Source: Brevundimonas naejangsanensis DSM 23858 (GTDB taxonomy: Bacteria; Pseudomonadota; Alphaproteobacteria; Caulobacterales; Caulobacteraceae). From it: a stretch of 42,138 bases of DNA. Position numbers and translations under genes: made by a program. The notes under the pieces are model-generated. The model was not told the DNA's origin and did no database searches. It was given only the letters and a program-made list of their open reading frames with translations. The stretch covers positions 1 to 42,138 of the forward strand of contig NZ_ATXN01000010.1 of the NCBI RefSeq assembly GCF_000421705.1. Direction: 5' to 3'. Within the stretch, counting starts at the first letter, position 1; every line of letters begins with the position of its first letter. Of this stretch, positions 16,161 to 26,993 are shown one piece after another.

Positions 16161-18239
16161 ATGCCCCGCACACATAAAATCGAAGACTACCGCAACTTCG
16201 GCATCATGGCCCACATCGACGCGGGCAAGACGACGACGACCGAGCGGATTCTGTTCTACACCGGCAAGAACCACAAAATGGGCGAGACGCACGACGGCGC
16301 GTCCACCATGGACTGGATGGATCAGGAACAGGAACGCGGCATCACCATCACGTCGGCCGCGACGACCGCCTTCTGGAAAGAGAAGCGCCTCAACATCATC
16401 GACACCCCCGGCCACGTGGACTTCACCATTGAAGTCGAGCGTTCGCTGCGCGTGCTCGACGGCGCCGTGACCGTTCTGGACGGCAACGCCGGTGTTGAGC
16501 CGCAGACGGAAACCGTCTGGCGTCAGGCCGACAAATACAAGGTTCCGCGCATCGTCTTCGTCAACAAGATGGACAAGATCGGCGCCGACTTCGAGAAGTC
16601 GGTCGAGTCGATCCGCGACCGTCTGGGCGCCAAGGCTGTGCCGATCCAACTGCCGATCGGTTCGGAATCGAACCTGAAGGGCGTGATCGACCTGGTCGAG
16701 ATGAAGGCCCTGGTCTGGGAAACCGACCAAGTCGGCGCTTCCGCTGACGTGCGCGACATCCCGGCTGACCTGGCCGACGCCGCCGCCGAAGCCCGCCAGT
16801 ACCTGGTCGACAACGCCGTCGAGATCGACGACGAAGCCATGGAGTCCTACCTGGGCGGCGAAGAGCCTTCGGTCGAAGTGCTGAAGCGCTGCATCCGCAA
16901 GGCCGTGATTTCGGGCGCCTTCTATCCGATCCTCTGCGGCTCGGCCTTCAAGAACAAGGGCGTGCAGCCGCTGCTGGACGCCGTCGTCGACTATCTGCCG
17001 TCGCCGGTGGACATCCCCGCCATCCCGGGCATCGACTTCAAGACCGAAGAACCGACCTCGCGTCAGGCTTCGGACGACGAAGCCCTGTCGGTCCTGGCGT
17101 TCAAGATCATGGACGACCCCTTCGTCGGTTCGATCACCTTCTGCCGCATCTACTCGGGCAAGATGGAAACCGGCCAGTCGCTGCTGAACTCGTCGCGCGA
17201 CAAGCGCGAGCGCGTCGGCCGCATGCTGCTGATGCACTCGAACAACCGTGAAGACATCAAGGAAGCCTACGCCGGCGACATCGTCGCCCTGGCCGGCCTG
17301 AAGGAAACCCGCACCGGCGACACCCTGTGTGATCCGCTGAAGTCGCCGGTCATCCTCGAGAAGATGGAATTCCCGGCGCCGGTGATCGAGATCGCCGTTG
17401 AGCCCAAGACCAAGGCCGACCAGGAGAAGCTGGGCGTCGCCCTGGCCAAGCTGGCTTCGGAAGATCCGTCCTTCACCGTCTCGACCGACCACGAGTCGGG
17501 CCAGACGATCCTGAAGGGCATGGGCGAGCTGCACCTGGACATCAAGATCGACATCCTGAAGCGCACCTACAAGGTCGAAGCGACCATCGGCGCGCCGCAG
17601 GTTGCTTATCGCGAGTCCATCAGCCGCAAGGCCGAGATCGACTACACCCACAAGAAGCAGACCGGCGGTACGGGCCAGTTCGCCCGCGTCAAGCTGGTGT
17701 TCGAGCCGGGCGAGCCGGGTTCGGACTTCGTCTTCGAGTCGGCCATCGTCGGCGGCGCCGTGCCCAAGGAATACATCCCGGGCGTGGAAAAGGGCTTGAA
17801 GTCGGCCAAGGACAACGGCCTGCTGGCCGGCTTCCCGGTCATCGACGTCAAGGCGACCCTGATCGACGGCGCCTTCCACGACGTCGACTCCTCGGTGCTG
17901 GCGTTTGAAATCGCCTCGCGCGCCGCGTTCCGCGAACTGAAGGAAAAGGGCGGACCGAAGCTGCTCGAGCCGATCATGGCCGTCGAGGTCGTGACCCCGG
18001 AAGAGTACCTGGGTTCGATCATCGGCGACCTGAACGGCCGTCGCGGCATGATCCAGGGTCAGGACATGCGCGGCAACGCCGTCGTCGTGAACGCCTTCGT
18101 GCCGCTGGCCAACATGTTCGGCTATGTGAACACGCTGCGCGGCATGTCGCAGGGCCGCGCCCAGTTCACCATGCAGTACGACCACTATGAAGCGGTGCCG
18201 CAACACGTCGCCGACGAAGTGATCAAGAAGTACGCCTAA
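16161..18239 (+). CDS. fusA: Elongation factor G
   Basis: 692-aa translocase GTPase that moves tRNAs and mRNA through the ribosome and helps recycle it. GTPase motifs are [13 protein letters not shown] (P-loop), [10 protein letters not shown] (switch I), DTPGHVDF (switch II) and NKMDKIGAD (NKxD). The length is typical, and domains II to V follow with the expected GGTGQFARV and [12 protein letters not shown] blocks. It sits 149 bp after rpsG and is followed by a hairpin and tuf. Confidence 0.98.
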   Translation: MPRTHKIEDYRNFGIMAHIDAGKTTTTERILFYTGKNHKMGETHDGASTMDWMDQEQERGITITSAATTAFWKEKRLNIIDTPGHVDFTIEVERSLRVLDGAVTVLDGNAGVEPQTETVWRQADKYKVPRIVFVNKMDKIGADFEKSVESIRDRLGAKAVPIQLPIGSESNLKGVIDLVEMKALVWETDQVGASADVRDIPADLADAAAEARQYLVDNAVEIDDEAMESYLGGEEPSVEVLKRCIRKAVISGAFYPILCGSAFKNKGVQPLLDAVVDYLPSPVDIPAIPGIDFKTEEPTSRQASDDEALSVLAFKIMDDPFVGSITFCRIYSGKMETGQSLLNSSRDKRERVGRMLLMHSNNREDIKEAYAGDIVALAGLKETRTGDTLCDPLKSPVILEKMEFPAPVIEIAVEPKTKADQEKLGVALAKLASEDPSFTVSTDHESGQTILKGMGELHLDIKIDILKRTYKVEATIGAPQVAYRESISRKAEIDYTHKKQTGGTGQFARVKLVFEPGEPGSDFVFESAIVGGAVPKEYIPGVEKGLKSAKDNGLLAGFPVIDVKATLIDGAFHDVDSSVLAFEIASRAAFRELKEKGGPKLLEPIMAVEVVTPEEYLGSIIGDLNGRRGMIQGQDMRGNAVVVNAFVPLANMFGYVNTLRGMSQGRAQFTMQYDHYEAVPQHVADEVIKKYA

Positions 18240-18270
18240 GTCCGTCTTTCCGACGGACGCACTTGAAAAC

Positions 18271-18296
18271 GGGGCGGTTTGAGCACAAATCGCCCC
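18271..18296 (+). other. fusA-tuf intergenic hairpin
   Basis: An 11-bp stem with one G-T pair (GGGGCGGTTTG-AGCA-CAAATCGCCCC). It is followed by ATCTATCC rather than a T-run, so it may be a weak terminator or processing site that lets tuf be expressed apart from the upstream genes. A smaller hairpin, TCCGTC...GACGGA, directly follows the fusA stop. Confidence 0.55.
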
Positions 18297-18350
18297 ATCT
18301 ATCCCCAAACCCATTTGGACCCCCGTTTTGGGGATTCCAGGAGCTAGAGA

Positions 18351-19541
<1,191 letters not shown>

Positions 19542-19557
19542 TATCGACGTCAGAATG

Positions 19558-19579
19558 AGCGAGGGCCTCGGCCCTCGCT
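19558..19579 (+). other. Hairpin directly after tuf
   Basis: 9-bp perfect stem AGCGAGGGC-CTCG-GCCCTCGCT beginning 17 bp after the tuf stop. There is no T-run, so it probably protects the 3' end of the mRNA. Confidence 0.6.
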
Positions 19580-19612
19580 GGTTCGCCAGTAACGAGTAAG
19601 CGTAAGCGTACC

Positions 19613-19682
19613 GGCCTCAAGCAGCCCGAAAGCGCGTTAGGCCGCAGTAATGGCCTCAAGCAGCCCGCAAGGGCGTTAGGCC
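19613..19682. repeat. Paired GGCCT...AGGCC palindromic repeats after tuf
   Basis: Two 31-bp units, 19613-19643 and 19652-19682, of the form GGCCTCAAGCAGCCCG..GCGTTAGGCC. The second contains GCCC-GCAA-GGGC, a stem with a GCAA tetraloop. They are reverse-complement relatives of the pair after rpoC. Confidence 0.78.
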
Positions 19683-19702
19683 AAGAGTAAAGCGTAACAG
19701 AG

Positions 19703-19732
19703 CGGCCCCCGGAGCGATCCGGGGGCCGTTTT
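19703..19732 (+). terminator. Rho-independent terminator of tuf / str operon
   Basis: Perfect 11-bp stem CGGCCCCCGGA-GCGA-TCCGGGGGCCG followed by TTTT. Confidence 0.9.
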
Positions 19733-19750
19733 GCATGGCCGACGGGCGTT

Positions 19751-19764
19751 TTGCGCTGGATCAA
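19751..19764. promoter_or_regulatory. FNR-like site upstream of the histidine kinase
   Basis: TTGCG-CTGG-ATCAA, one perfect FNR half-site plus a two-base variant half, 92 bp before the kinase start. A TACGAT -10-like hexamer at 19793-19798 would place the site near -46. The same variant form recurs before ompW. Moderate support only. Confidence 0.45.
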
Positions 19765-19855
19765 AGCGTAACCCTAGACCTTGGTCGGGTGTTACGATTA
19801 AGCATTTGGCAGCGATGGCGGGCGCATGTGGCGGTCTGAAAGGACCCCCTAACTA

Positions 19856-21439
19856 ATGTCTGACGTCGATTGGCCCCGCCGGGCGGGGCTCTCTGCCGCA
19901 CTGGACGAGGCCGCCATTGTGGCGATCACCGACCGTGCCGGCCGCATCCTGTATTGCAACGACAAGTTCGAGGCGGTCAGCGGCTATTCGCGCGAGGAAC
20001 TGATCGGCCAGACGCACAGGGTAGTGAACTCCGGCGCCCACACGCGCGACTATTTCCGCGATCTGTACCGCACCATTGCGAGCGGTCAGGTATGGCGCGG
20101 CACCATTGAGAACCGCACCAAGGCTGGCGCGCCCTACTGGGTGGACACCACCATTGTGCCGAATCTCGGGTCTGATGGGCGGCCGGAAACCTATACGGCC
20201 ATTCGCTTCGAGGTCTCGGATCACGTGCGGGCGCTGAAGGCGCTGGAGGTTGCGCAGGCGGAAGCGCGCCAGGCCGCCGAGGCGCGGGATCGCTTCTTTG
20301 CGAACATCAGCCATGAGGTCCGCACCCCGTTGAACGCCGTGCTGGGGCTGGCGTCGGCCCTAACGCACACGACCTTGACTCCGCGCCAGAACGAGATGCT
20401 GAACCTGATCACGGGGGCGGGGGATGCGTTGCGCCGGGTGCTGGATGACATGCTGGACCTGTCGAAAATGCAGGCGGGGCAGTTCACCCTGGCACCCGCG
20501 CCGTTCGACCTGAGGGCCGATATCGGCGCGGTCGTGGAGATGCGCCGTGCAGGGGCCGAGGCCAAGGGGCTTACGCTGGCGGCGACCTTCAGCGATGCGG
20601 CGAACGGCATGGTGGTCGGCGATGGCGTAAGGATCGCGCAGATCGTCTCCAATCTGGTCTCCAATGCGGTGAAGTTCACGGCTCAGGGCCATGTGGCGGT
20701 TCGCGTCGATGTGGCCGGCGACGCGCAGGCAGAGCGCCTGCTTATCGAGGTGGAGGATGAGGGGATCGGTTTCGACGAACAGGCGGCGCAGCGTCTGTTC
20801 CAGCCGTTCGTTCAGGCCGACGACGCCATCTCGCGCCAATTCGGCGGGACCGGACTGGGGCTGTCGATCTGTCGCCTGTTGGCGGAGTTGATGGGCGGAA
20901 CGATTTCGGCGGAATCGGCCTTGGGACGCGGCAGTGTATTCCGCGTGGCCATACCCATCGAGCGGCAGGCGCCTAATAGCGACGAGGCTTCGGCGGAGAC
21001 GGCGGAACAGCCGGAACCGGCGGGACGCCTGCGCGTGCTGGCGGTGGAGGACAATCCGGCCAATCAGATGGTAGTGCGCTGTCTGCTGGAGCCGCTGGGC
21101 TTTGAGATCGTCACCGCTGACAATGGCGCGGAGGGCGTCGAGCGCTTCATGCTTGAGCCGTTCGACATGGTTCTGATGGACATGCAGATGCCGGTCATGG
21201 ACGGACTGGAAGCCATGCGGCGTATCCGGGCGGCCGAGGCGCGATCAGGGCGGCGCCGCACGCCGATCGTCATGCTGACCGCCAATACGACCGAGGCGCA
21301 CCATGTGAAGGCCATGCAGGCCGGGGCGGACCATCTGACAGCCAAGCCGGTTACGTTGCAGATTCTGTTGAACGGGATGGAGCGGGGCGCCGCAGCAGCC
21401 GACACGTGGTCGGAAGTCAAGATTCCGACGGCGGCCTGA
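19856..21439 (+). CDS. PAS-domain hybrid sensor histidine kinase with receiver domain
   Basis: 527-aa soluble hybrid kinase. A PAS/PAC sensor region covers about 10-130 (DRAGRILYCNDKFEAVSGYSREEL is not broken). The HisKA domain has H153 in FFANISHEVRTPLN; the HATPase domain has the N-box IVSNLVSNAVKFT (~263-275), the G1 box EDEGIGF and the G2 box GGTGLGLSI. A C-terminal receiver (~392-510) has D442 as phosphoacceptor in LMDMQMPVMDG and K497. No membrane segment is visible, so it senses a cytoplasmic signal; the sequence does not show whether the PAS binds a cofactor. There is no cognate regulator next door, suggesting a phosphorelay through a remote Hpt protein. It is monocistronic, after the tuf terminator. 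Confidence 0.93.
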   Translation: MSDVDWPRRAGLSAALDEAAIVAITDRAGRILYCNDKFEAVSGYSREELIGQTHRVVNSGAHTRDYFRDLYRTIASGQVWRGTIENRTKAGAPYWVDTTIVPNLGSDGRPETYTAIRFEVSDHVRALKALEVAQAEARQAAEARDRFFANISHEVRTPLNAVLGLASALTHTTLTPRQNEMLNLITGAGDALRRVLDDMLDLSKMQAGQFTLAPAPFDLRADIGAVVEMRRAGAEAKGLTLAATFSDAANGMVVGDGVRIAQIVSNLVSNAVKFTAQGHVAVRVDVAGDAQAERLLIEVEDEGIGFDEQAAQRLFQPFVQADDAISRQFGGTGLGLSICRLLAELMGGTISAESALGRGSVFRVAIPIERQAPNSDEASAETAEQPEPAGRLRVLAVEDNPANQMVVRCLLEPLGFEIVTADNGAEGVERFMLEPFDMVLMDMQMPVMDGLEAMRRIRAAEARSGRRRTPIVMLTANTTEAHHVKAMQAGADHLTAKPVTLQILLNGMERGAAAADTWSEVKIPTAA

Positions 21440-21563
21440 TGCGGGGCGGCAGCGACGGGCCGCCGCATAGCCGACAAGAAAGCTGGCGCGGACCGAGGTT
21501 CATCTTTACTATAGGCCGCGCGGACGCCGTTAGTCGCGCCGCGTCAGGGCTTCTCCCTTTTCG

Positions 21564-22877
21564 ATGTTGACCATCGCTATCGTCGTCGTGCTGCTGCTTG
21601 TGGTGCTGAACGGCCTTTTCGCCATGACCGAACTTGCGGTCGTGTCTTCCCGAAAATCCAAGCTGCAGAGCCGCGCCGAAAGAGGCGACCGCGGCGCCCG
21701 AGCCGCGTTGAAGCTGGCCGAAGAGCCGACGCAGTTCCTGTCGGCCGTCCAGGTGGGCATCACCCTGATCGGTATTCTGGCGGGCGCCTATGGTCAGGCG
21801 GCTATCGCCGGCCAGCTGGATGAGATTCTCAAGGCGAACCTGCCCGCCCTGGCGCCTTATTCGCAGATCATCGCCACCGCCGTGGTGGTGGTGTTGATCA
21901 CCTATGTCTCGCTGATTGTCGGCGAGCTGGTGCCCAAGCGGCTGGCCCTGATCTTCCCTGAGACCATCGCCTCCAAGATGGCCGGTCCGATTTCGACCCT
22001 GGCCCTGGTGATGAAGCCGTTCGTGCTGCTGCTGACGGCCTCGACCTCGGGCATCCTGAAGCTGCTGGGCGTTAAGGACCGCGATGGTTCGGACGTCACC
22101 CAGGAAGAGGTGGAAAGCATTCTGGCCGAGGGCACGTCTGCGGGGCTGATCGAGCCGGAAGAGCAGGAGATGATCGAAGAGATCCTGCGCCTGGGCGACC
22201 GGGCGGTGCGCGTGGCCATGACGCCGCGCCACGAGGTCTACTGGATCGCGCTGGACGATTCCGAAGAGACGCTGCGCGAGGAAATCCGCACCTGCCCCTA
22301 TTCGCGTATCGTGGTGGCGCGGGACAACGATATCGATAATCCGCTGGGCGTGGTCCACAAGAAAGACCTGCTGGACAGCCTGCTCACCAATGGCGAGTTC
22401 AACGTCGAGACGCTGGTGGCCGAACCGGCCTTCATCCCCCAGTCGACCTCGGTGCTGAAGGCGCTGGAGATCCTGAAGGGATCGAAGGTGCACATGGCCT
22501 TCGTCGTCGACGAATACGGCGCCTTTGAAGGCGTGGTCACGGCCACGGACCTGCTGGAGATGATCGCCGGCGACTTCAACGAAAGCCACGACGAGACCGA
22601 AACCGCCGTGCGCAAACGCAATGACGGGACCTGGGCGGTCGACGGTCAGATTGATCTGGACGAACTGGGTGAAATCCTGGGCGAAGACTTCGGCGAGCAC
22701 GAAGGCTTCCACACTGTGGCGGGTCTGGTGCTGCACCATCTGTCGCGCGTGCCGAACGAGGGCGACATCCTGCAACTGGGCCGTTTCGAGGTCGAGGTCA
22801 TCGACATGGACGACCGTCGCATCGATAAGCTGCTGTTCCGCCCAGTGATCCACACGCACGCCGACGACGCCGCCTGA
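21564..22877 (+). CDS. CNNM/CorC (HlyC) family membrane protein with CBS pair
   Basis: 437-aa integral membrane protein of the family annotated as hemolysin or CorC and related to CNNM magnesium/cobalt transporters. The DUF21/CNNM domain (~1-195) starts directly with a membrane helix (MLTIAIVVVLLLVVLNGLFAM) and has at least two more hydrophobic segments. A CBS pair covers about 205-330 (AMTPRHEVYWIALD...VDEYGAFEGVVTATDLLEMI), and a C-terminal CorC_HlyC domain covers about 345-430 (DGTWAVDGQIDLDELGEILG). A role in divalent cation efflux or homeostasis is likely; the haemolysin name has little functional meaning. The ribosome binding site is weak. It ends 43 bp before the convergent 123-aa gene. 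Confidence 0.9.
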   Translation: MLTIAIVVVLLLVVLNGLFAMTELAVVSSRKSKLQSRAERGDRGARAALKLAEEPTQFLSAVQVGITLIGILAGAYGQAAIAGQLDEILKANLPALAPYSQIIATAVVVVLITYVSLIVGELVPKRLALIFPETIASKMAGPISTLALVMKPFVLLLTASTSGILKLLGVKDRDGSDVTQEEVESILAEGTSAGLIEPEEQEMIEEILRLGDRAVRVAMTPRHEVYWIALDDSEETLREEIRTCPYSRIVVARDNDIDNPLGVVHKKDLLDSLLTNGEFNVETLVAEPAFIPQSTSVLKALEILKGSKVHMAFVVDEYGAFEGVVTATDLLEMIAGDFNESHDETETAVRKRNDGTWAVDGQIDLDELGEILGEDFGEHEGFHTVAGLVLHHLSRVPNEGDILQLGRFEVEVIDMDDRRIDKLLFRPVIHTHADDAA

Positions 22878-22920
22878 ACTCTCAGGCGGCGTCGCGGAAG
22901 GCTTCGATTGTCAGCGGCTG

Positions 22921-23292
22921 TCAGGCCGTGGGAAGCGGCTGGGCCAGGGTGACGCGATAGGCGCGCATGTCCCCGCCCGGCTGGGCCAGGGAGACGTATT
23001 CGCCGACGACGAACTGTTCGTCTTCCAGACGGAAACCTTCGGCGTCCGCATCTTCGCCTGGAAGGTCGAGAATCCACCGGCCGTCTTCCGCGCGGGTCAG
23101 TTGGCCGATAGCCAGCGTCTGCGTGCCCTTGAAGCGGCGGACACGGGTCTTCTCTGGCGCGATGGCGATGGCGGCTGTGTCGAGCCGGGCGTTCTGGTCC
23201 AGCGTCAAGACCAGGTCGTAGCCGTCCCCAGCGTCTCCGTGCGGATGTTCGGGCGCCCGCGCGAGCTCAAGGCGGATGTGATGCAGGGTCAT
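22921..23292 (-). CDS. Conserved-looking hypothetical protein, 123 aa, in FNR-box operon
   Basis: I do not recognise a family. The protein has no signal peptide or membrane segment. It is acidic in the second half, and alternating hydrophobic stretches (YDLVLTLD, TAAIAIAP, GRWILDLPG, QFVVGEYVSLA, AYRVTLAQPL) suggest a mostly beta fold. It starts 5 bases after the stop of the 38-aa membrane ORF, on the same strand, so the two are probably translated together. Upstream of both is a perfect FNR site. A link to respiration under low oxygen is inferred from the box and from the adjacent cydDC genes, not from the protein itself. Confidence 0.75.
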   Translation of the reverse strand: MTLHHIRLELARAPEHPHGDAGDGYDLVLTLDQNARLDTAAIAIAPEKTRVRRFKGTQTLAIGQLTRAEDGRWILDLPGEDADAEGFRLEDEQFVVGEYVSLAQPGGDMRAYRVTLAQPLPTA

Positions 23293-23297
23293 GAGGC

Positions 23298-23414
23298 TCA
23301 GCCCTCTTCGGGCTTGGCCAGGCTGCTGGCGATGCAGCCGTAGGCCATGCCGACGATGAAGGTCATGAAGAAGGCGCTGATGGCGACGATGGGGGCGATG
23401 ATGTCTGCGGGCAT
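23298..23414 (-). CDS. 38-aa single-pass membrane peptide in FNR-box operon
   Basis: Short ORF, MPADIIAPIVAISAFFMTFI then VGMAYGCIASSLAKPEEG. A single hydrophobic helix spans about residues 5-30, followed by a charged tail, KPEEG. A near-consensus ribosome binding site, AGGAG, lies ~8 bases before the ATG, which strongly supports translation. The promoter region carries TTGATGGAGATCAA. It resembles, in size and layout only, small subunits that ride with respiratory oxidases (CydX, CcoQ-like); a true cydX is present elsewhere at 29760, so this is something different. It lies between the kinase/CBS region and cydC. Confidence 0.75.
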   Translation of the reverse strand: MPADIIAPIVAISAFFMTFIVGMAYGCIASSLAKPEEG

Positions 23415-23462
23415 GGGTGATCTCCTCTGCCGACAGAAGAGCCGCTAAACGCCCGCGTCGCC

Positions 23463-23476
23463 TTGATGGAGATCAA
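23463..23476. promoter_or_regulatory. Perfect FNR box upstream of the 38-aa/123-aa operon
   Basis: TTGATGGAGATCAA matches TTGAT-N4-ATCAA exactly and is palindromic. It lies 49-62 bases before the start of the minus-strand 38-aa ORF, a normal activator distance. cydC ends just to its right and reads toward it, so the operon to the left is the only sensible target. Confidence 0.85.
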
Positions 23477-23489
23477 AGATATGGCGCTA

Positions 23490-25154
23490 TCAGGCGGCGG
23501 CTTGCCGGGGCCTTGCACTGATCTGGATGCGGCCGTCGGCGTCTATGCCCGAAACGGTCAGGGCGGCGTCGCACAGAGCCAGGGGCGCCGGGCGGTGGCT
23601 GACGACGATCAAGCCCTGACCGCTGTGATGCAGACGGGCGGAGAGCAGTTCAAGCACCTGCGCTTCGGTGGCGGCGTCCAGACCTTCGGTGGGTTCGTCC
23701 AGCACCAGCCAGGGCGCCGGGCGCAGATAGGCGCGGGCGAGCCCCAGACGGCGTCGCTCGCCGCCCGACAGGCGGGCGCCGTTCTCGCCTACGGAGGCGT
23801 CCAGCCCGCCGGGCGCGGCGCGGATGCGGTCGGCCAGGGCGGCGTCTTCCAGCGCGGCCCACAGATCGTCGTCCGAGGCTGACGGGGCGGCCAGGCGCAG
23901 GTTTTCGCGCACACTGCCGGTTAGAAGCACCGCCTGCTGCGGGGCATAGGCGAACAGGGGACGCAAGGCCTCGGCGCCGAGGGCGGCGGCGTCGGCGTCT
24001 CCGTGCAGGATCTCGCCGGGGGAGGCGGGGCGCAGGCCCATCATGCGTTCAATCAGGGTCGTCTTGCCCGCGCCGGACGGGCCAGTGATCGCCAGGCGCT
24101 GCGGCGGGGCGACCGCCAGATCGGCGCCGGACAGGCGCAGGCTCGGAGATGCAGCAGCGACCGGCAAGGCGGGCGCCTCCTCGTCCAGAAGTTCGCCCAG
24201 ACGTTGGACCGCCGCCTTCACCGCGCCGTTCTGGCGCAGGGCGTTCAGCAGGGTTCCTGCGCTTTCAACCGTGGCCACGGCGGCCAGCATGGACAGGGCG
24301 GTCAGGGCAGGGGCCCCCGCGCCTGCGGCCAGAGCCGCGCCCGCCACGCCAGCGGCCATGGCGAGGCTCTGGCTGGCCATGATCAGGCCGCCAGCGCGCG
24401 CCAGTCGTTCGGCGGCGTCTTCGACGGCGTCGCCATGTTCGGCCAGACGGTCGGCGGCCCAGGCCTTCATGCCATAGGCCTGAAGCTCGGGCGCGGCGGC
24501 GGCCAGGGCGGCGAACTCGGTCTTCAGGGCGCCGGACGCCTGCTGAAGGCGCTGGCCGGCGGGCTCGGCGAAGCGGCGCCCGATCACGACGGCCAGGATG
24601 ACGCCCAGAGCGGCGGCGCCCGCGACGACCAGCGCCGGGGCCCATCCGGCGAGGGCCGCCATGCCGACGCCGGCGATCAGACCGGCCCCCGCGCCCCAGG
24701 GCGTCGACAGGCGCACGAAACGGTCCTGAATCGCGTCCACGTCCTGAACCAGCCGGGCGGAGGCTTCGCCGCCCGCCAAGGAAAGGGCTTTGGTCGTGGG
24801 GGCGCGCGCCAGGCCGATGAACAACTGCGGACGCAGGGCGGCCAGCGCCTTCAACGCCGCGTCGTGGCCGGTGACGCGCTCGCCATAGCGGGAGGCGGTG
24901 CGCACGATGGCGAAGAAGCGGATCATGGCGCTGGGCACCATGTAGTTGAAGACGTGGGCCACGGCGGGTCCGGCGGCGCCGGCGAGGGCGGCGGCGGTGA
25001 TGAACCAGCCCGACAGGCCCAGCAGCAGGACGGCGCCGGCCGACACCAGGGCGGCGGTGACGGAGGCGGCCAGCAGGCGCGGGCGCTGAGCCTTCTCCTG
25101 GGCGCGGATCAGGGCCTTCAGGCGGGCGACGCCAGGCGAATCAGAACGGCTCAC
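23490..25154 (-). CDS. cydC: Thiol reductant ABC exporter subunit CydC
   Basis: 554-aa fused membrane/ATPase half of the CydDC exporter, which moves cysteine and glutathione to the periplasm and is required to assemble cytochrome bd. An N-terminal six-helix membrane region (~25-300) is followed by an ATPase domain with Walker [10 protein letters not shown] (~360), signature [10 protein letters not shown] (~461) and Walker [10 protein letters not shown]. It starts at GTG and overlaps the cydD stop by 4 bases, so the two are translationally coupled. Assignment as C rather than D rests on order (second gene) and the [20 protein letters not shown] block typical of CydC. Confidence 0.93.
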   Translation of the reverse strand: MSRSDSPGVARLKALIRAQEKAQRPRLLAASVTAALVSAGAVLLLGLSGWFITAAALAGAAGPAVAHVFNYMVPSAMIRFFAIVRTASRYGERVTGHDAALKALAALRPQLFIGLARAPTTKALSLAGGEASARLVQDVDAIQDRFVRLSTPWGAGAGLIAGVGMAALAGWAPALVVAGAAALGVILAVVIGRRFAEPAGQRLQQASGALKTEFAALAAAAPELQAYGMKAWAADRLAEHGDAVEDAAERLARAGGLIMASQSLAMAAGVAGAALAAGAGAPALTALSMLAAVATVESAGTLLNALRQNGAVKAAVQRLGELLDEEAPALPVAAASPSLRLSGADLAVAPPQRLAITGPSGAGKTTLIERMMGLRPASPGEILHGDADAAALGAEALRPLFAYAPQQAVLLTGSVRENLRLAAPSASDDDLWAALEDAALADRIRAAPGGLDASVGENGARLSGGERRRLGLARAYLRPAPWLVLDEPTEGLDAATEAQVLELLSARLHHSGQGLIVVSHRPAPLALCDAALTVSGIDADGRIQISARPRQAAA

Positions 25155-26779
25155 AGGCGCACCACCTTGTCGGCCAGGGCGGCGACGGCGTCGGAATGGG
25201 TGGCGATCAGGACGGTGCGGCCGCGCGCGGCTTCGCGGATGACGGGCAGCAGGGCGGCTTCGGCGTCGGCGTCAAGATTGGCGGTGGGTTCGTCCAGAAG
25301 CAGCAGGGGCGCGGGCTTCAGGAAGGCGCGGGCCAGACCCAGACGGCGGCGCTCGCCGCCCGACAGGCCGCCGCCGCGTTCGTCGATTGGGCGGTCCAGC
25401 GCGCCGTTCAGGCCCGCCTTGCGCGCCGCCTGTTCCACGGCCTCGGGCGTCGCGCCGCGATGGGCCAGGGCGATGTTTTCGCCAAGGGTGCCGCGAATGA
25501 CGACCGGGGCTTGCCCGGCCCAGGCGATCCAGTCGGTCAGATCTCCCCCCTGAGACAGGCGTGTTTCGCCGATCATGACCTCTCCCGCGCTGAGAGGCGA
25601 CAGGCCCAGAAAGAGGTGCAGCAGGCTGCTCTTGCCCGAACCGCTGAGGCCGGTCAGGGCGACGATTGAGCCGGGGGCGACATCCAGAGTGAAGCCTTCG
25701 ATCACAGGCGCGCCGTCATAGGCGATGGCGACGTCGTGGAAGGCGATGGCGGGCGCCTGGCCGGGACGGGGCGGGCGCGTGCTCCGCGTCGCTTCGACGC
25801 TCAGGCGACGCAGGCTGGGGACGGCGGACTCGGCGGCCTGACGGTCGTGGTAGGCGGCGGCGAGGCGGCGCATCGGCTGATAGACTTCCGGCGCCAGCGC
25901 CAGAACGAAGAAGGCGCGCGTCAGGCTGAGCTGTTCCGGCGCCGGAAAGGGCAGCAGCTTCAGCAGGTTGAAGCCGCAATAAACGGCGACCAGGGCCACG
26001 GCCAGGGCGGAGAAGAACTCCAGCACCGCCGAGGACAGGAAGGCGACCTTCAGCACCTTGCCGGTGCGGCGGGCCAGGTCGTCGGAGGCGCGGGCGATGA
26101 CGCGGCTCTGCTGCGTCTCGGCCTGAAAGGCGAGAATGGCGGGCAGGGCGCGAACCCGGTCCAGGAACAGGCCCGACAGCCGTTCCAGCGCCTGGAACTG
26201 ACGACGGCTTTCGGCGCCCGCCGCCATGCCGGTCAGGGCCATGCCGATGATGAAGGGCAGGAGGGTGAAGATCAGTATGCCGGCGGTGAAGGGGCTGACT
26301 ATGGCGGTCACGGCGATCAGAATCAGCGGCGAGGCGGCGGCCGCCGTGCGGGCGGGCGAAAAGCGCGCGACATGGCCGTCCAGGGCCTCGACCCCTTCGA
26401 CGACGGCGGTCATGGCGGCGGCGTCGGAGAGACGGCCGGACAGGGCCTCCGTCAGGATGGAGCGGCGAATTCCGTTCTTGGCGGCGCGGGCCGCGCGAGT
26501 GTTCACCTTGACCGCAGTGTGGCTGAGCGCGCCGCGCGCCAGCAGGGAGACGGCTGCCAGACCCAGGCCCGGCAGGGCGCCGTCGATGCCTTGAGGCAGG
26601 GCGCCGACCGCCAGGGCCAGACCGGCTGCGAATCCGACCGCAGGCACGGTGTCGGCGATGACCAGCGCGCCGCCCAGGGTCATCAGCCGCCGCCAGGGCG
26701 CCAGAGCGGCCTTCAACCAGGCGGCGGGCTGCGTGTCGTCTAAGGCAGGGGCGTTGGGGGCGATCGGCTGGGCCGTCAT
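25151..26779 (-). CDS. cydD: Thiol reductant ABC exporter subunit CydD
   Basis: 542-aa partner of CydC. The membrane domain (~35-320) is followed by an ATPase domain with Walker [10 protein letters not shown] (~380), signature [10 protein letters not shown] (~473) and Walker [12 protein letters not shown] chose the start at 26779 because GGAGAC lies six bases upstream; in-frame ATGs at 26812 and 26848 lack such a site. The gene is divergent from cydABX across a shared control region with a perfect FNR box, so exporter and oxidase are probably expressed together. Confidence 0.93.
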   Translation of the reverse strand: MTAQPIAPNAPALDDTQPAAWLKAALAPWRRLMTLGGALVIADTVPAVGFAAGLALAVGALPQGIDGALPGLGLAAVSLLARGALSHTAVKVNTRAARAAKNGIRRSILTEALSGRLSDAAAMTAVVEGVEALDGHVARFSPARTAAAASPLILIAVTAIVSPFTAGILIFTLLPFIIGMALTGMAAGAESRRQFQALERLSGLFLDRVRALPAILAFQAETQQSRVIARASDDLARRTGKVLKVAFLSSAVLEFFSALAVALVAVYCGFNLLKLLPFPAPEQLSLTRAFFVLALAPEVYQPMRRLAAAYHDRQAAESAVPSLRRLSVEATRSTRPPRPGQAPAIAFHDVAIAYDGAPVIEGFTLDVAPGSIVALTGLSGSGKSSLLHLFLGLSPLSAGEVMIGETRLSQGGDLTDWIAWAGQAPVVIRGTLGENIALAHRGATPEAVEQAARKAGLNGALDRPIDERGGGLSGGERRRLGLARAFLKPAPLLLLDEPTANLDADAEAALLPVIREAARGRTVLIATHSDAVAALADKVVRL

Positions 26780-26903
26780 CTTGTCTCCAGGGTCGATCAG
26801 CGGATCAGCCATGATCGCCGACGACGCGGGATTGGGCAAAAGGCCCATGGGACGAAAGGACCTTGGGCGAAACGCCGTCTAGTCCGAGTCGGCTCTGTCG
26901 GCT

Positions 26904-26917
26904 TTGATCAGGATCAA
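26904..26917. promoter_or_regulatory. Perfect FNR box between cydDC and cydABX
   Basis: TTGATCAGGATCAA matches TTGAT-N4-ATCAA exactly. For cydA the predicted -10 lies within TTTAGGTTAGAGT (26938-26950), which puts the box at about -41 to -47, a class II activator position. For cydD it lies 125 bases before the start codon. In other bacteria FNR-type proteins control cyd genes directly. Confidence 0.85.
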
Positions 26918-26993
26918 GGCGCGCCAAACCGCGTGGCTTTAGGTTAGAGTAGAACGCCGGTCGATGGGGGCTGGCGGTCAGGAGCCTGGAACG

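Noticed and set aside
19613..19682. CRISPR-like spacing of the repeated units after tuf
   Set aside because: Only two units, 8 bp apart, palindromic and shared with sites after rpoC; no cas genes.
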